From positions 18,074 to 82,073 of the forward strand of contig CACITU010000006.1 of assembly GCA_902589725.1 (NCBI GenBank): a DNA stretch of 64,000 nucleotides, written 5' to 3'. Below are positions 50,494 to 61,648 of this stretch, one piece after another (the first letter of the stretch is position 1; each line of letters begins with the position of its first letter). This DNA is from an uncultured Pelagibacteraceae bacterium. Its GTDB lineage: Bacteria > Pseudomonadota > Alphaproteobacteria > Pelagibacterales > Pelagibacteraceae. The notes beneath the pieces were generated by a model that made no database searches, was not told where the DNA came from, and worked only from the letters and a program-made list of their open reading frames with translations. The position numbers and the translations under genes were made by a program.

Positions 50494-51427
50494 AGAATTA
50501 AAAATATTATTATCTGCGCCCCGTGGATTTTGTGCTGGGGTAGAAAGAGCAATTGAAATAGTTGAAAAATCTATACAAAAATTTGGAGCTCCAGTTTATG
50601 TGCGTCATGAAATAGTCCATAACAAATATGTTGTAGATGATTTAAAAAATAAAGGGGCAATATTTGTCGAAGAGCTGGAGGAGATTAAAGATAAATCAAG
50701 ACCAGTAATTTTTTCAGCACATGGTGTTCCAAAAAAAATACCTGAAGATGCAAAAAATTATAAAATGACTTATGTGGATGCCACATGTCCACTTGTTTCT
50801 AAGGTTCATAGAGAAGCAGAAAATCTTAATAAAGCTGGTTACCATATAATTTTAATTGGTCATGAAAATCATCCAGAAGTAATTGGAACTATGGGTCAAT
50901 TAAACAAAGGTTCTATAGATCTAATACAAAATGAGGAAGATGCTACAAACTATCAAAATAAACTAGATAAAAAATTAGCATATATTACTCAGACTACTTT
51001 GTCAGTTGATGATACAAAAGAAATAATCAAAATTTTAAAAACCAATTTTCCTAATTTAAAAGAACCAATGAAAGAAGATATTTGTTATGCAACTACTAAC
51101 CGTCAAATGGCAGTAAAAAATATTGCAAAAAATTGTGATATGTTTTTTGTTATTGGAAGTAGAAACTCTTCAAATTCTGTTAGACTAGTTGAAGTGGCAA
51201 AAAAATCAGGGTGTGAAAATTCACAACTTATTCATTCAGAAAGCTCAATACCGTTTGATCAAATAGAAAATTGCAATACTATAGGTATATCTTCAGGAGC
51301 ATCTGCGCCAGAAATATTGGTTGAAAATTTTATTAATGATTTAAAAAATAAATTTTCTATAAGTATCGATGAAGTTGAAATAATTAAAGAAGATGTTGTA
51401 TTTAAAGCTCCCAAAAAGTTAAATTAA
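50483..51427 (+). CDS. ispH: 4-hydroxy-3-methylbut-2-enyl diphosphate reductase
   Basis: Last enzyme of the MEP pathway, giving IPP and DMAPP. 314 residues from the ATG at 50483; a TTG at 50474 adds three. Three cysteines bind the [4Fe-4S] cluster: SAPRGFCAGVERAI, YVDATCPLVSKVH and EDICYATTNRQ. The HEIVHN and the SGASAPE motifs are also present. Overlap with blh suggests it is read together with the carotenoid genes. Confidence 0.96.
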   Translation: MKNKELKILLSAPRGFCAGVERAIEIVEKSIQKFGAPVYVRHEIVHNKYVVDDLKNKGAIFVEELEEIKDKSRPVIFSAHGVPKKIPEDAKNYKMTYVDATCPLVSKVHREAENLNKAGYHIILIGHENHPEVIGTMGQLNKGSIDLIQNEEDATNYQNKLDKKLAYITQTTLSVDDTKEIIKILKTNFPNLKEPMKEDICYATTNRQMAVKNIAKNCDMFFVIGSRNSSNSVRLVEVAKKSGCENSQLIHSESSIPFDQIENCNTIGISSGASAPEILVENFINDLKNKFSISIDEVEIIKEDVVFKAPKKLN

Positions 51428-51429
51428 AA

Positions 51430-52395
51430 ATGGCGGTCTATACAAAAATAAATCAAAAAGAAATTAATATTATAAATAAAAATTTTAATATTAATAAAGT
51501 AATAAGTTTTAAAGGTATCAAGCAAGGAATAGAAAACACAAACTATCTTCTTAAATCAAAAAAGAAAAAATACATTTTAACTATATTTGAAAAAAGAGTT
51601 TTACAAAAAGAAATACCTTTTTTTATGAAATTGATGGATAATTTAAATAATTCAAAAATAAATTGTCCTAAGCCTCTGAAAACTAGAAATAATAAATATC
51701 TTATTAAATTAAAAAATAAAACAGCATGTGTTGTATCATTCTTAGAAGGTAAAGATAAAAAAATATTAAATATAAATGATTGTTATACAGTTGGTAAAAT
51801 AATTGCTCGAATGCATTTGGTTACAAATAAAATGAAGCTTAATCGAAAAAATTCGATGGGTATTAAGAATTTAAAACCTTTGTTGGAAAGTATTAAATTT
51901 AAGTCAAAAAAGTTTTCACATTTAAAAGTATTCCTAAACAATAACCTAAAAGATATTAATAGATATTGGCCTAAACAATTGCCCAAAGGTGTTATCCATG
52001 GTGACTTATTTATAGATAATATCTTCTTCAAAAAAAATAAACTCTCTGGAATTATTGATTTCTACTTTGCCGCTAATGATTATTTTATGTATGAAATTGC
52101 TATATGCATCAATGCTCTTTGTTTTGATCGTAAAAGGAGAAAATTCCATTTAAATAAGAAAAAAATTAAAAATTTAATCAAAGGGTATGAAAGTGTTAAA
52201 AAAATTTCAATGAAAGAAAAAAAATCTATAAATATTTTATGTAGAGGTGCTGCATTAAGATATTTATTAACAAGATTGTATGACTACTCAAATACACCAA
52301 GAACAGCATTGATTAAAATTAAAGACCCTAATGAATATTATCAAAAATTACTTTCTCACAATAATTTAAGTTCATTTAAAGATTATTTAAATTAA
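51430..52395 (+). CDS. thrB: Homoserine kinase, ThrB (APH-fold type)
   Basis: Phosphorylates homoserine on the way to threonine. 321 residues of the aminoglycoside-phosphotransferase-like fold used by many alphaproteobacteria in place of the GHMP ThrB. The catalytic loop is GVIHGDLFIDNIFF and the metal site IIDFYFAANDY. GIENTNYLLKS near residue 35 supports the family. Shares a base with rnhA (TAATG). thrC lies 900 bases away on the other strand. Confidence 0.92.
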   Translation: MAVYTKINQKEINIINKNFNINKVISFKGIKQGIENTNYLLKSKKKKYILTIFEKRVLQKEIPFFMKLMDNLNNSKINCPKPLKTRNNKYLIKLKNKTACVVSFLEGKDKKILNINDCYTVGKIIARMHLVTNKMKLNRKNSMGIKNLKPLLESIKFKSKKFSHLKVFLNNNLKDINRYWPKQLPKGVIHGDLFIDNIFFKKNKLSGIIDFYFAANDYFMYEIAICINALCFDRKRRKFHLNKKKIKNLIKGYESVKKISMKEKKSINILCRGAALRYLLTRLYDYSNTPRTALIKIKDPNEYYQKLLSHNNLSSFKDYLN

Positions 52396-52820
52396 TGATT
52401 ACAATTTATACAGATGGTTCTTGTTTAACAAATCCAGGTAATGGTGGATGGGCTGCAATTATAAATGATGGAAAAGAAATAAAAAAAATTAGCGGTAACG
52501 AAAAAAATACAACAAATAATAGAATGGAGTTGTTAGCCCCAATTAATGCATTGAAAAATATGAAGCCTGATGTTGAAATAAAAATATATACTGACTCTCA
52601 ATATGTAAAAAATGGAATAACTGAATGGATTAATACTTGGTTAGCTAATAATTGGAAAACCTCAAAAAAAGAAGATGTTAAAAATAAAGATTTATGGATT
52701 GATCTATATAATTTAAATAAATCCCTTAATATTCAATGGAATTGGGTTAAAGCTCATGATGGAAACCCTTTAAATGAAGAGGTGGACTTACTAGCTAAAA
52801 AAGCAGCGAATTTAGATTAA
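52395..52820 (+). CDS. rnhA: Ribonuclease HI
   Basis: Degrades RNA in RNA-DNA hybrids. 141 residues; metal ligands in IYTDGSCLTNPG (Asp7), NRMELLAPI (Glu) and IYTDSQYVKNGI (Asp), and a final NEEVDLLAKKAA with the fourth acid. WVKAHDGNPLNEEVD carries the catalytic His. Follows thrB as in many alphaproteobacteria and ends nine bases inside the peroxiredoxin gene. Confidence 0.96.
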   Translation: MITIYTDGSCLTNPGNGGWAAIINDGKEIKKISGNEKNTTNNRMELLAPINALKNMKPDVEIKIYTDSQYVKNGITEWINTWLANNWKTSKKEDVKNKDLWIDLYNLNKSLNIQWNWVKAHDGNPLNEEVDLLAKKAANLD

Positions 52821-53300
52821 TTTTAAAAAATTTTGAGCTGCTGAAATTTCACAAGTGGCAGTATCTTCTTCTGCTTGTATTTTCTTTATAACATTGTCTT
52901 CAATTAACATTGTATATCTTGCTGACCTCATTCCCTGACCCCGATCGTGTCTATCTATTTCTGCTCCAATTGATTTAGTAAATTCACAATATGGGTCTGC
53001 AGCCATAAATATTTTATCTTCAACTTTTTGACTATCACCCCATGCTTTCATCACATTTGGATCATTAACTGAGACACAAATAATTTTTGTAACCCCTTTA
53101 TTCTTTGCTTCCTCGTAATTGTTAACATATCCTGGAAGATGTTTTGCGGAACAAACTTTTGTAAATGCTCCAGGAACACCAATCACAATTGTTTTATGAT
53201 TTTTAAAAACTTCTGATGTAGTTATTTTTTTTGCCGCTCCACTTGAATCTAAATAATAAAATTCTGTATTTGGAAGTTGTTCCCCTTCTTTAATTTTCAT
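52812..53300 (-). CDS. Peroxiredoxin, Prx5 type
   Basis: Reduces peroxides. 162 residues; the peroxidatic Cys50 lies in VPGAFTKVCSAKHLPGYV, the Prx5 signature. Further cysteines at about 75, 104 and 151 could resolve it, or glutaredoxin may serve. FMAADPYCEFTKSIGAEIDR is also family-typical. Its ATG overlaps the thrC stop, so it is the last gene of the oxidase-thrC run; a role against respiratory peroxide is inferred. Confidence 0.9.
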   Translation of the reverse strand: MKIKEGEQLPNTEFYYLDSSGAAKKITTSEVFKNHKTIVIGVPGAFTKVCSAKHLPGYVNNYEEAKNKGVTKIICVSVNDPNVMKAWGDSQKVEDKIFMAADPYCEFTKSIGAEIDRHDRGQGMRSARYTMLIEDNVIKKIQAEEDTATCEISAAQNFLKLI

Positions 53301-54679
53301 TTTATTTTACCTTTAATGTAGTTTTTTATTTTTTCTAAATTATTTTCGACTATATCATATTCTTCTTTTTCATTCAAAATAAACTCAATTTCTTTTGGTA
53401 AATCAGATTTTAAATTAATAGCTTTTGTAACAGCATCAGGAAATTTACATGGATGTGCAGTTGCTAGTACAATATTATTTCCTTTTAAGTTATGTTTGTC
53501 GAAAGCACCATATCCAATTGCTGTGTGTGGATCTAAAACTACAGAAAATTTTTCATACACCTTTTTAATAACCTCCAAAGTCTCATTCTCATTCAGACTA
53601 GCGGATAAAAAATTTTCTCTAATTATATTTAATTTATCATCACCAATTAAATATTTTCCATTTTCTTTTATATTTTTCATATCTAATAAAGTCTGTTTAT
53701 CGTCCTTATTATTAAGATCGAATATAAGTCTCTCGAAATTACTAGCTATTTGAATATCCATACTAGGAGAAATAGTTTCTGAAACCTTTTCTGCTTCATA
53801 ACTACCTTTTGATATTGCCCTATGTAGAATATCGTTCTGATTAGTTGCAACAATTAATTTATTTATAGGCAAGCCCATTTTTTTGGCTAAATATCCAGCA
53901 TAAACATCTCCAAAATTTCCTGTTGGTACTGAAAAATTTGTGGGTTCACTTGTATTTTCAACCAATGAATAACTATAAAAATAATAAACACTTTGAGCAA
54001 TAATCCTTGCCCAATTAATAGAGTTTACCCCTGACATTTTGATATCATTTGAAAACTGCTTATCTGCAAACATAGATTTAACCAGGTTTTGACAATCATC
54101 GAAATTTCCCTTTATAGCTATATTAAATACATTTTCATATTTACCTGTTGTCATTAATTTTCTTTGAACTGGTGAAACACGATTGTCTGGATGAAGCACA
54201 AAAATATTAACATTTTTTTTACCTTTAATTGCATCAATTGCTGCAGCACCAGTGTCTCCAGATGTGGCAACAACAATATTAATTTTTTGATTTTCATTGT
54301 TTAGGTAATATTCGTAAAAGTTACCTAAAAGTTGCAAAGCAACATCTTTAAAAGCTAAAGTAGGACCATGAAATAATTCTAATATTGTTTTGTCTCCAAT
54401 CTTTATTGAGTCTACAACGTTGTCTTTTCTAAATGTGGAGTAAGATTTATCAATAATTTTACTCATTTCAGATTCAGACATAAAATTACCAATAAATGGA
54501 TAAATAATTTTTTTTGCCAAATCTGAATAACTAAGTTTTTTTAAATCTCTGATTTCATTTTCCCCATATTTCACTAATGCTTCTGGAATAAATAAACCTC
54601 CATCATCGGCAAGACCTTTAATGAAAACGTCTTTAAATTCAAAGGTTTTTGATGTGTCTCTTGTACTTACGTATCTCAT
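53297..54679 (-). CDS. thrC: Threonine synthase
   Basis: PLP enzyme converting O-phosphohomoserine to threonine. 460 residues, bacterial class II length. MRYVSTRDTSKTFEFKDVFIKGLADDGGLF is the usual start in two parts; the PLP lysine is in GPTLAFKDVALQLLG; ATSGDTGAAAIDAI binds the phosphate; and VPTGNFGDVYAGYLAKKMG follows. One base separates it from surf1; thrC after the cox genes is a common alphaproteobacterial order. Confidence 0.95.
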   Translation of the reverse strand: MRYVSTRDTSKTFEFKDVFIKGLADDGGLFIPEALVKYGENEIRDLKKLSYSDLAKKIIYPFIGNFMSESEMSKIIDKSYSTFRKDNVVDSIKIGDKTILELFHGPTLAFKDVALQLLGNFYEYYLNNENQKINIVVATSGDTGAAAIDAIKGKKNVNIFVLHPDNRVSPVQRKLMTTGKYENVFNIAIKGNFDDCQNLVKSMFADKQFSNDIKMSGVNSINWARIIAQSVYYFYSYSLVENTSEPTNFSVPTGNFGDVYAGYLAKKMGLPINKLIVATNQNDILHRAISKGSYEAEKVSETISPSMDIQIASNFERLIFDLNNKDDKQTLLDMKNIKENGKYLIGDDKLNIIRENFLSASLNENETLEVIKKVYEKFSVVLDPHTAIGYGAFDKHNLKGNNIVLATAHPCKFPDAVTKAINLKSDLPKEIEFILNEKEEYDIVENNLEKIKNYIKGKIK

Positions 54680-55333
54680 TTAATAATTTTTTTTCCTAAA
54701 ATATAAATATATTAAAAGAATTGAAATCGCCATAGAAAACCAAGTAATTGCATACTTCTTATGATTATTTGAAATTTTAGCAGTAATCAATCTTGGTTTT
54801 GGAATTTTATAATCACCGTTTAAATAAATTACATACTCTGAAAAATTTCTACCAGTAAATTTTAAAATATCTTCTCTATTCAAAGTAAACCAATAATTTT
54901 TTTCAATATCATTTTCAGGCTTGAATGTGCTTGGTTTAGTTTGAAGCATAAGAGTGCCGACTATTTGATTTTGATCAACTGAATTTATTTCAGGTAGGTC
55001 TTTCTTTTCAAAAGGTATCCATCCCCTATTCACTAAGTAATTTTCATCACCAATTTTTATTGGATTAATGACCTCAAATCCAGGTTTCCCTGCATCATTT
55101 AAATTGTACAAGTAAATTTGTTTATCAAAATCAATATTTCCACTTGTCTTTATTCTAAGATAGTTTTTTTTTTCAATGTTGGATAATTCTACTGGGTCGT
55201 TTTTTAGAGAATTTTCTATTTGGTCAATTAATTCTAATTTCCAATTTAATCTATAAATTTGCCAAAATCCTAAGGAAAGAAGAGTTAAAATAATAAAATA
55301 AACAAATACTGAAAATAGAAATTTATTCTTCAA
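54680..55333 (-). CDS. SURF1-family oxidase assembly protein
   Basis: Helps insert heme a into subunit I of cytochrome c oxidase. 217 residues with one membrane helix at each end (FVYFIILTLLSLGFWQIYRL and KKYAITWFSMAISILLIYLYF) around a periplasmic domain. LGFWQIYRLNWKLELI and VNRGWIPF are the family signatures. Lies between coxC and thrC. Confidence 0.92.
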   Translation of the reverse strand: MKNKFLFSVFVYFIILTLLSLGFWQIYRLNWKLELIDQIENSLKNDPVELSNIEKKNYLRIKTSGNIDFDKQIYLYNLNDAGKPGFEVINPIKIGDENYLVNRGWIPFEKKDLPEINSVDQNQIVGTLMLQTKPSTFKPENDIEKNYWFTLNREDILKFTGRNFSEYVIYLNGDYKIPKPRLITAKISNNHKKYAITWFSMAISILLIYLYFRKKNY

Positions 55334-55342
55334 GGATAAATA

Positions 55343-56131
55343 TTAACTTCCCCAAATATATATTGCAGCAAATAAAAATAGCCACACTACGTCAACAAAA
55401 TGCCAGTACCATGCAGCCGCTTCAAACCCAAAATGATGATCTTTAGTAAAATGACCAAGTCTTCCTCTCCACAAACACACTGCTAAAAATATCGTTCCAA
55501 TTATTACGTGAAAACCATGAAAACCTGTTGCCATATAAAATACTGCTCCGTAAATATGGCCTGAGTAAGTAAAAGTAGCGTGATGGTATTCGTATGCTTG
55601 CAATAATGTAAAAAAGAAACCAAGGATTACTGTTAAAGTTAACCCTTGAATAAATCCTTTTCTATCATCTTCTAACAAAGAGTGATGGGCCCAAGTGACA
55701 GTTGTTCCTGATAATAATAAAACTAAAGTATTTATCAAAGGAATATCCCAAGGATCAAATGTTTCAATATCTTTTGGTGGCCATACATTTCCAACAAATT
55801 CATTTGGAAACAAACTTATATCAAAGTAAGCCCAGAACCATGCAACAAAGAACATCACCTCTGAAGCAATAAATAAAGTCATTCCATATCTATGATGAAT
55901 TTGAACAACAGGAGTGTGATGACCTTGATGTTCAGCTTCAATTACAACGTCTCTAAACCACATATATGCACCATAAATTAATAAAGCTAAACCAAGATAC
56001 ATTCCCCATGAAATACCATTATGCATATAAAAAATTGCACCTATAGCTAATACTAAGCACGCAAAAGATGTGTAGATTGGCCAAGGACTTGGGTCAACTA
56101 AGTGGTAATCGTGTTTTTTTTCTGCTGACAT
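55343..56131 (-). CDS. ctaE: Cytochrome c oxidase subunit III
   Basis: 262 residues with seven membrane helices. FIASEVMFFVAWFWAYFDISLFP holds the conserved Glu, and HHATFTYSGHIYGAVFYMATGFHGFHVIIG and WYWHFVDVVWLFLFA are hallmark segments. Stabilises subunit I and proton uptake. Tenth base after ctaG and followed by surf1. Confidence 0.97.
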   Translation of the reverse strand: MSAEKKHDYHLVDPSPWPIYTSFACLVLAIGAIFYMHNGISWGMYLGLALLIYGAYMWFRDVVIEAEHQGHHTPVVQIHHRYGMTLFIASEVMFFVAWFWAYFDISLFPNEFVGNVWPPKDIETFDPWDIPLINTLVLLLSGTTVTWAHHSLLEDDRKGFIQGLTLTVILGFFFTLLQAYEYHHATFTYSGHIYGAVFYMATGFHGFHVIIGTIFLAVCLWRGRLGHFTKDHHFGFEAAAWYWHFVDVVWLFLFAAIYIWGS

Positions 56132-56140
56132 TTTTCGTGA

Positions 56141-56674
56141 TTATGATTGTTTATAGTAATCTGTCGAGAAAAAAGTGTACGACATAGTTACATCTTGTAG
56201 ATTTTTTGTAGTTGGATCGTTCACAAGGTCAGGGTCTAAATAGAAAGTCATTACGTAAGTTGCCTTCTCTCCTGCCTTCAACTCTTGTTTTTCAAAACAA
56301 AAACATCCTAATTTACTATAATATTTACCAAAACTTGCTGGTGAAACGTTAAAACTAGCAACACCATAAGTTGTTTCGTTTCCTAAGTTCTCGACTTCAA
56401 ATTCTATTCTGTTGACCTGGCCAACCTTTACATCAATCACGTTTGATTTTGCTTTAAAATTCCATTCAAGATTGTTTACATTTGTATCAAACCTCACGCT
56501 AACAACCTTATCTAGTACTATTTTAGGAGCTTCTTTAGATACCTGCGTTGTTCCACCGAAGCCTGTAACTCTACAAAACAAATCATACAAAGGCACTGCC
56601 GCAAAAGACAATCCCAACATAAGGACAAAAATCCCAGCCAAAAGTAAAGGAGTTAATGTTTTGCCTTTAATCAT
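56141..56674 (-). CDS. ctaG: Cytochrome c oxidase assembly protein CtaG/Cox11
   Basis: Delivers copper to CuB of subunit I. 177 residues: one N-terminal membrane helix (LLLAGIFVLMLGLSFAAVPL) then a periplasmic immunoglobulin-like domain with the copper site Cys124/Cys126 in GCFCFEKQEL, and Cys34 near the membrane. YKGTAAK-like YDLFCRVTGFGGTTQ is family-typical. Its ATG overlaps the stop of the small ORF at 56671. Confidence 0.95.
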   Translation of the reverse strand: MIKGKTLTPLLLAGIFVLMLGLSFAAVPLYDLFCRVTGFGGTTQVSKEAPKIVLDKVVSVRFDTNVNNLEWNFKAKSNVIDVKVGQVNRIEFEVENLGNETTYGVASFNVSPASFGKYYSKLGCFCFEKQELKAGEKATYVMTFYLDPDLVNDPTTKNLQDVTMSYTFFSTDYYKQS

Positions 56675-56796
56675 ATCTGTCTGTCAAATACTCCAACGTT
56701 GTATAAAGTAAAAATAAATAAAAATACCATAAATGCTAAAATTGCTATAGCAGTGATAATATTTTTTTTCTTTGTTTTTTTGTCAGGTGTTATCAT
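56671..56796 (-). CDS. 41-residue single-helix membrane protein in the cox operon
   Basis: A short ORF running from ATG at 56794-56796 to TGA at 56671-56673. It encodes a basic start (MITPDKKTKKKN), one hydrophobic helix (IITAIAILAFMVFLFIFTLYNVGVF) and a short polar end. Its ATG overlaps the ctaB TGA (ATGA) and its TGA overlaps the ctaG ATG (ATGA), so it fills the gap exactly as a coupled gene would. Small membrane proteins sit between ctaB and ctaG in other alphaproteobacteria (sometimes called CoxF). Likely an assembly factor or small subunit; homology is not proven. Confidence 0.75.
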   Translation of the reverse strand: MITPDKKTKKKNIITAIAILAFMVFLFIFTLYNVGVFDRQI

Positions 56797-57704
56797 AAAA
56801 TTTTATCAATTAAAAAAAGAACAAAAATTAAAAATAAATACAAAATTGAATATCCAAAGATAGATTTTGCTTTTTTTGAATCAAATTTATTTTTTTTAAA
56901 TTTGTAAAGTTCGAAACATAAATAATTATAATAAATTGTCAAAATTAATGATGGAATTAAAAAAGTTATACCCACAAAACCAATAGCATAAGGTAAAACA
57001 ATTACTGGCAACATTGTTAAAGAATAAACAAATATGTTTAATTTTGTACTCTCAACACCATTTGTCAGTGGAAGCATTGGAATCTTCGCTTTTTTGTAAT
57101 CATCTGATTTATACAAACTTAAAGCCCAAAAATGTGAAGGCGTCCAAAAGAATATAATCAAAAAGAATGTAATTGGCTCAAAAGTTAAAGAATTGGTAGC
57201 TATAGTCCAACCAATCACCGGGGGTAATGCTCCTGCAGCTCCTCCGATTACTATATTCTGTGGAGTTTTTCTTTTTAACCAAATTGTATAAACAAATACA
57301 TAAAACAAAATAGTAAAAAATAATAAACTAGCTGATATTCTGTTTGAATAATAATCAAGCGCAATTACAGAAAAAATCGAAAGAGAGATTCCAAATACTA
57401 GTGCTTGATTTCTATTTACCTTGCCTGTCGGAATTGGTCTCAAACAAGTTCTTGTCATTAGGGCATCTAAATCTGACTCGTACCACATATTTAAAGCCCC
57501 AGCTGCTCCTGCTCCAATTGAAACTAAAATTATTCCAATGATTGCATCTTTTGTTGGGATTATATTTGGAGCCATTAACAATCCAACTGCACATGTAAAG
57601 ATAACCAAAGACATTACTCTTGGTTTCATTAATTTAAATAATTCAGATAAATTAAAGGCGTCTTCTTGAGATAAGTTTCTATTTTTTAATTTAGACTTAA
57701 TCAT
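56793..57704 (-). CDS. ctaB: Protoheme IX farnesyltransferase (heme O synthase)
   Basis: Adds a farnesyl group to heme b for heme o/a. 303 residues with about eight to nine membrane helices of the UbiA fold. First Asp-rich motif is MWYESDLDALMTRT-CLRP, the second KSDDYKKAKIPMLP, with TPSHFWALSL between. Lies between coxA (33 bases) and the small ORF. Heme a synthase (ctaA) is not in the window. Confidence 0.95.
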   Translation of the reverse strand: MIKSKLKNRNLSQEDAFNLSELFKLMKPRVMSLVIFTCAVGLLMAPNIIPTKDAIIGIILVSIGAGAAGALNMWYESDLDALMTRTCLRPIPTGKVNRNQALVFGISLSIFSVIALDYYSNRISASLLFFTILFYVFVYTIWLKRKTPQNIVIGGAAGALPPVIGWTIATNSLTFEPITFFLIIFFWTPSHFWALSLYKSDDYKKAKIPMLPLTNGVESTKLNIFVYSLTMLPVIVLPYAIGFVGITFLIPSLILTIYYNYLCFELYKFKKNKFDSKKAKSIFGYSILYLFLIFVLFLIDKIL

Positions 57705-57737
57705 TTATTTAAAGTTAAAAAATCTTGTTTGTTATAC

Positions 57738-60189
<2,452 letters not shown>

Positions 60190-60250
60190 TTTTTTAAACT
60201 ATATAGAGCGTCTTTTAAAAAAATACACTTTTACTTTTAGCGACAAAATA

Positions 60251-60949
60251 TCAATTAATGGCGTAATTTATGATCGATAGAGCAGAAATTACAGCAGTTT
60301 CAGATCTCAAGATGTTTTCATTGATTTTAACAGACTGAACACCATTAAATTTGAGAATCTCTTCCCTCTCCTGCTCAGAAAAATCTCCTTCTGGCCCTAT
60401 GATTACGCAAGTGGGTTTAGTTGTTAACTTTTTAAGATCAATTTTTGTATTAGCAGTATTGAGGTCAGTAAATATTAAATCCATATCATTATTTAGAAAG
60501 CTTTTTATTTTTTGAGGATCCTCAATTGATGGAACTGTTATTCTATTCGACTGTTCGGCTGCTTCTATGATTACTTTTTCCAATCTCTCTTTATTTATCT
60601 TTCTAACAATCGTCCTTTCAAAGATAATTGGTAAAAACTTCGTTACACCAAGCTCTGTAGCTTTTTGGATCATGAAATTAAGATAATTTGATTTAATTGG
60701 AGAGAAAGCAAGCCAGAGATCTTTGGTATTTTCTTTGTGTCTTAATTGTTTCGTAACATTAAATTCAACTATGCTTTTTGTGATATTTGAGATTTTTGCT
60801 TCCCATTCACCACTGCTATTAAAGAGAGAAAAAACTTCTTTCTGTTTAAGTCTCATAACTTTTGAAACATAGTGAGATTGAGATTTATCAAGTTTGTCAG
60901 TCAAATTAAGAGATAAACTTTTTGAATAAAATAATCTAATGTTACTCAT
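60251..60949 (-). CDS. rsmE: 16S rRNA (uracil-1498-N3)-methyltransferase
   Basis: 232-residue SPOUT enzyme methylating U1498 in the decoding region. N-terminal PUA-like domain, then the knot motifs IGPEGDFSEQEREEI and ILRSETAVISALSIINY. The stretch KATELGVTKFLPIIFERTIV is also diagnostic. Divergent from the dehalogenase gene with 16 bases between the starts. Confidence 0.94.
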   Translation of the reverse strand: MSNIRLFYSKSLSLNLTDKLDKSQSHYVSKVMRLKQKEVFSLFNSSGEWEAKISNITKSIVEFNVTKQLRHKENTKDLWLAFSPIKSNYLNFMIQKATELGVTKFLPIIFERTIVRKINKERLEKVIIEAAEQSNRITVPSIEDPQKIKSFLNNDMDLIFTDLNTANTKIDLKKLTTKPTCVIIGPEGDFSEQEREEILKFNGVQSVKINENILRSETAVISALSIINYAIN

Positions 60950-60965
60950 ATTGATAAGTTAGTTT

Positions 60966-61628
60966 ATGAAAAATATTAAAGCAATAATTTTTGATGCTTA
61001 CGGCACTTTATTTGATGTCAACTCAGCTGCTGAAAAATGTAAAGATAAAATAGGTGATAAGTGGGAGGGTTTTGCTAATTATTGGAGAACAACACAATTA
61101 GAATATACTTGGCTGAGAAGTTTAATGAAACGTCATAAGGATTTTTGGCAAGTGACAGAAGACAGTTTGGATAAATCAATGAAAACTTATAAAATAGACT
61201 CTTCTATGAGAAATGAATTATTAAACCTTTATAAAATTCTGTCACCGTTTAAAGAAGTGCCAGAAGTTTTAAAATCATTAAAAGATAAAAATTTTAAACT
61301 TGCCGTTCTTTCAAATGGTACACCTTCCCTTCTTAATGAATTGGTTAAGAGCAATAATTTAGAAAATATATTTGATGATATTTTTTCTATTGAAGAAGTT
61401 GGAGTTTATAAACCAGACTCTAAAGTTTACGATATACCAATTAAAAAATATAATATTAAAAAAAATGAAGTTGCCTTTTTAAGTGCTAACACTTGGGATA
61501 TATCTGGTGGTGGAAATTATGGTTACAATTCTATTTGGGTTAATAGAAACAATAATACTTTTGATAATCTAGATTATGTACCAAAACATCAAATTAAAGA
61601 TCTTAGTAAGTTACTTGATATAATATAA
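60966..61628 (+). CDS. (S)-2-haloacid dehalogenase, HAD type II
   Basis: 220 residues. The full active-site set of L-2-haloacid dehalogenase is present: nucleophile Asp10 and Thr14 (FDAYGTLFD), Arg40 (YWRTTQLEYTWLR), Ser115/Asn116 (LSNGTPS), Lys148 (VYKPD), Tyr154, and Ser172/Asn174/Asp177 (SANTWDISGG). It should hydrolyse 2-haloalkanoates to 2-hydroxyacids; seawater contains such compounds. Other HAD substrates cannot be excluded. A 20-base gap leads to the pirin gene. Confidence 0.9.
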   Translation: MKNIKAIIFDAYGTLFDVNSAAEKCKDKIGDKWEGFANYWRTTQLEYTWLRSLMKRHKDFWQVTEDSLDKSMKTYKIDSSMRNELLNLYKILSPFKEVPEVLKSLKDKNFKLAVLSNGTPSLLNELVKSNNLENIFDDIFSIEEVGVYKPDSKVYDIPIKKYNIKKNEVAFLSANTWDISGGGNYGYNSIWVNRNNNTFDNLDYVPKHQIKDLSKLLDII

Positions 61629-61648
61629 ATAATTCTTATTTATGAAAT

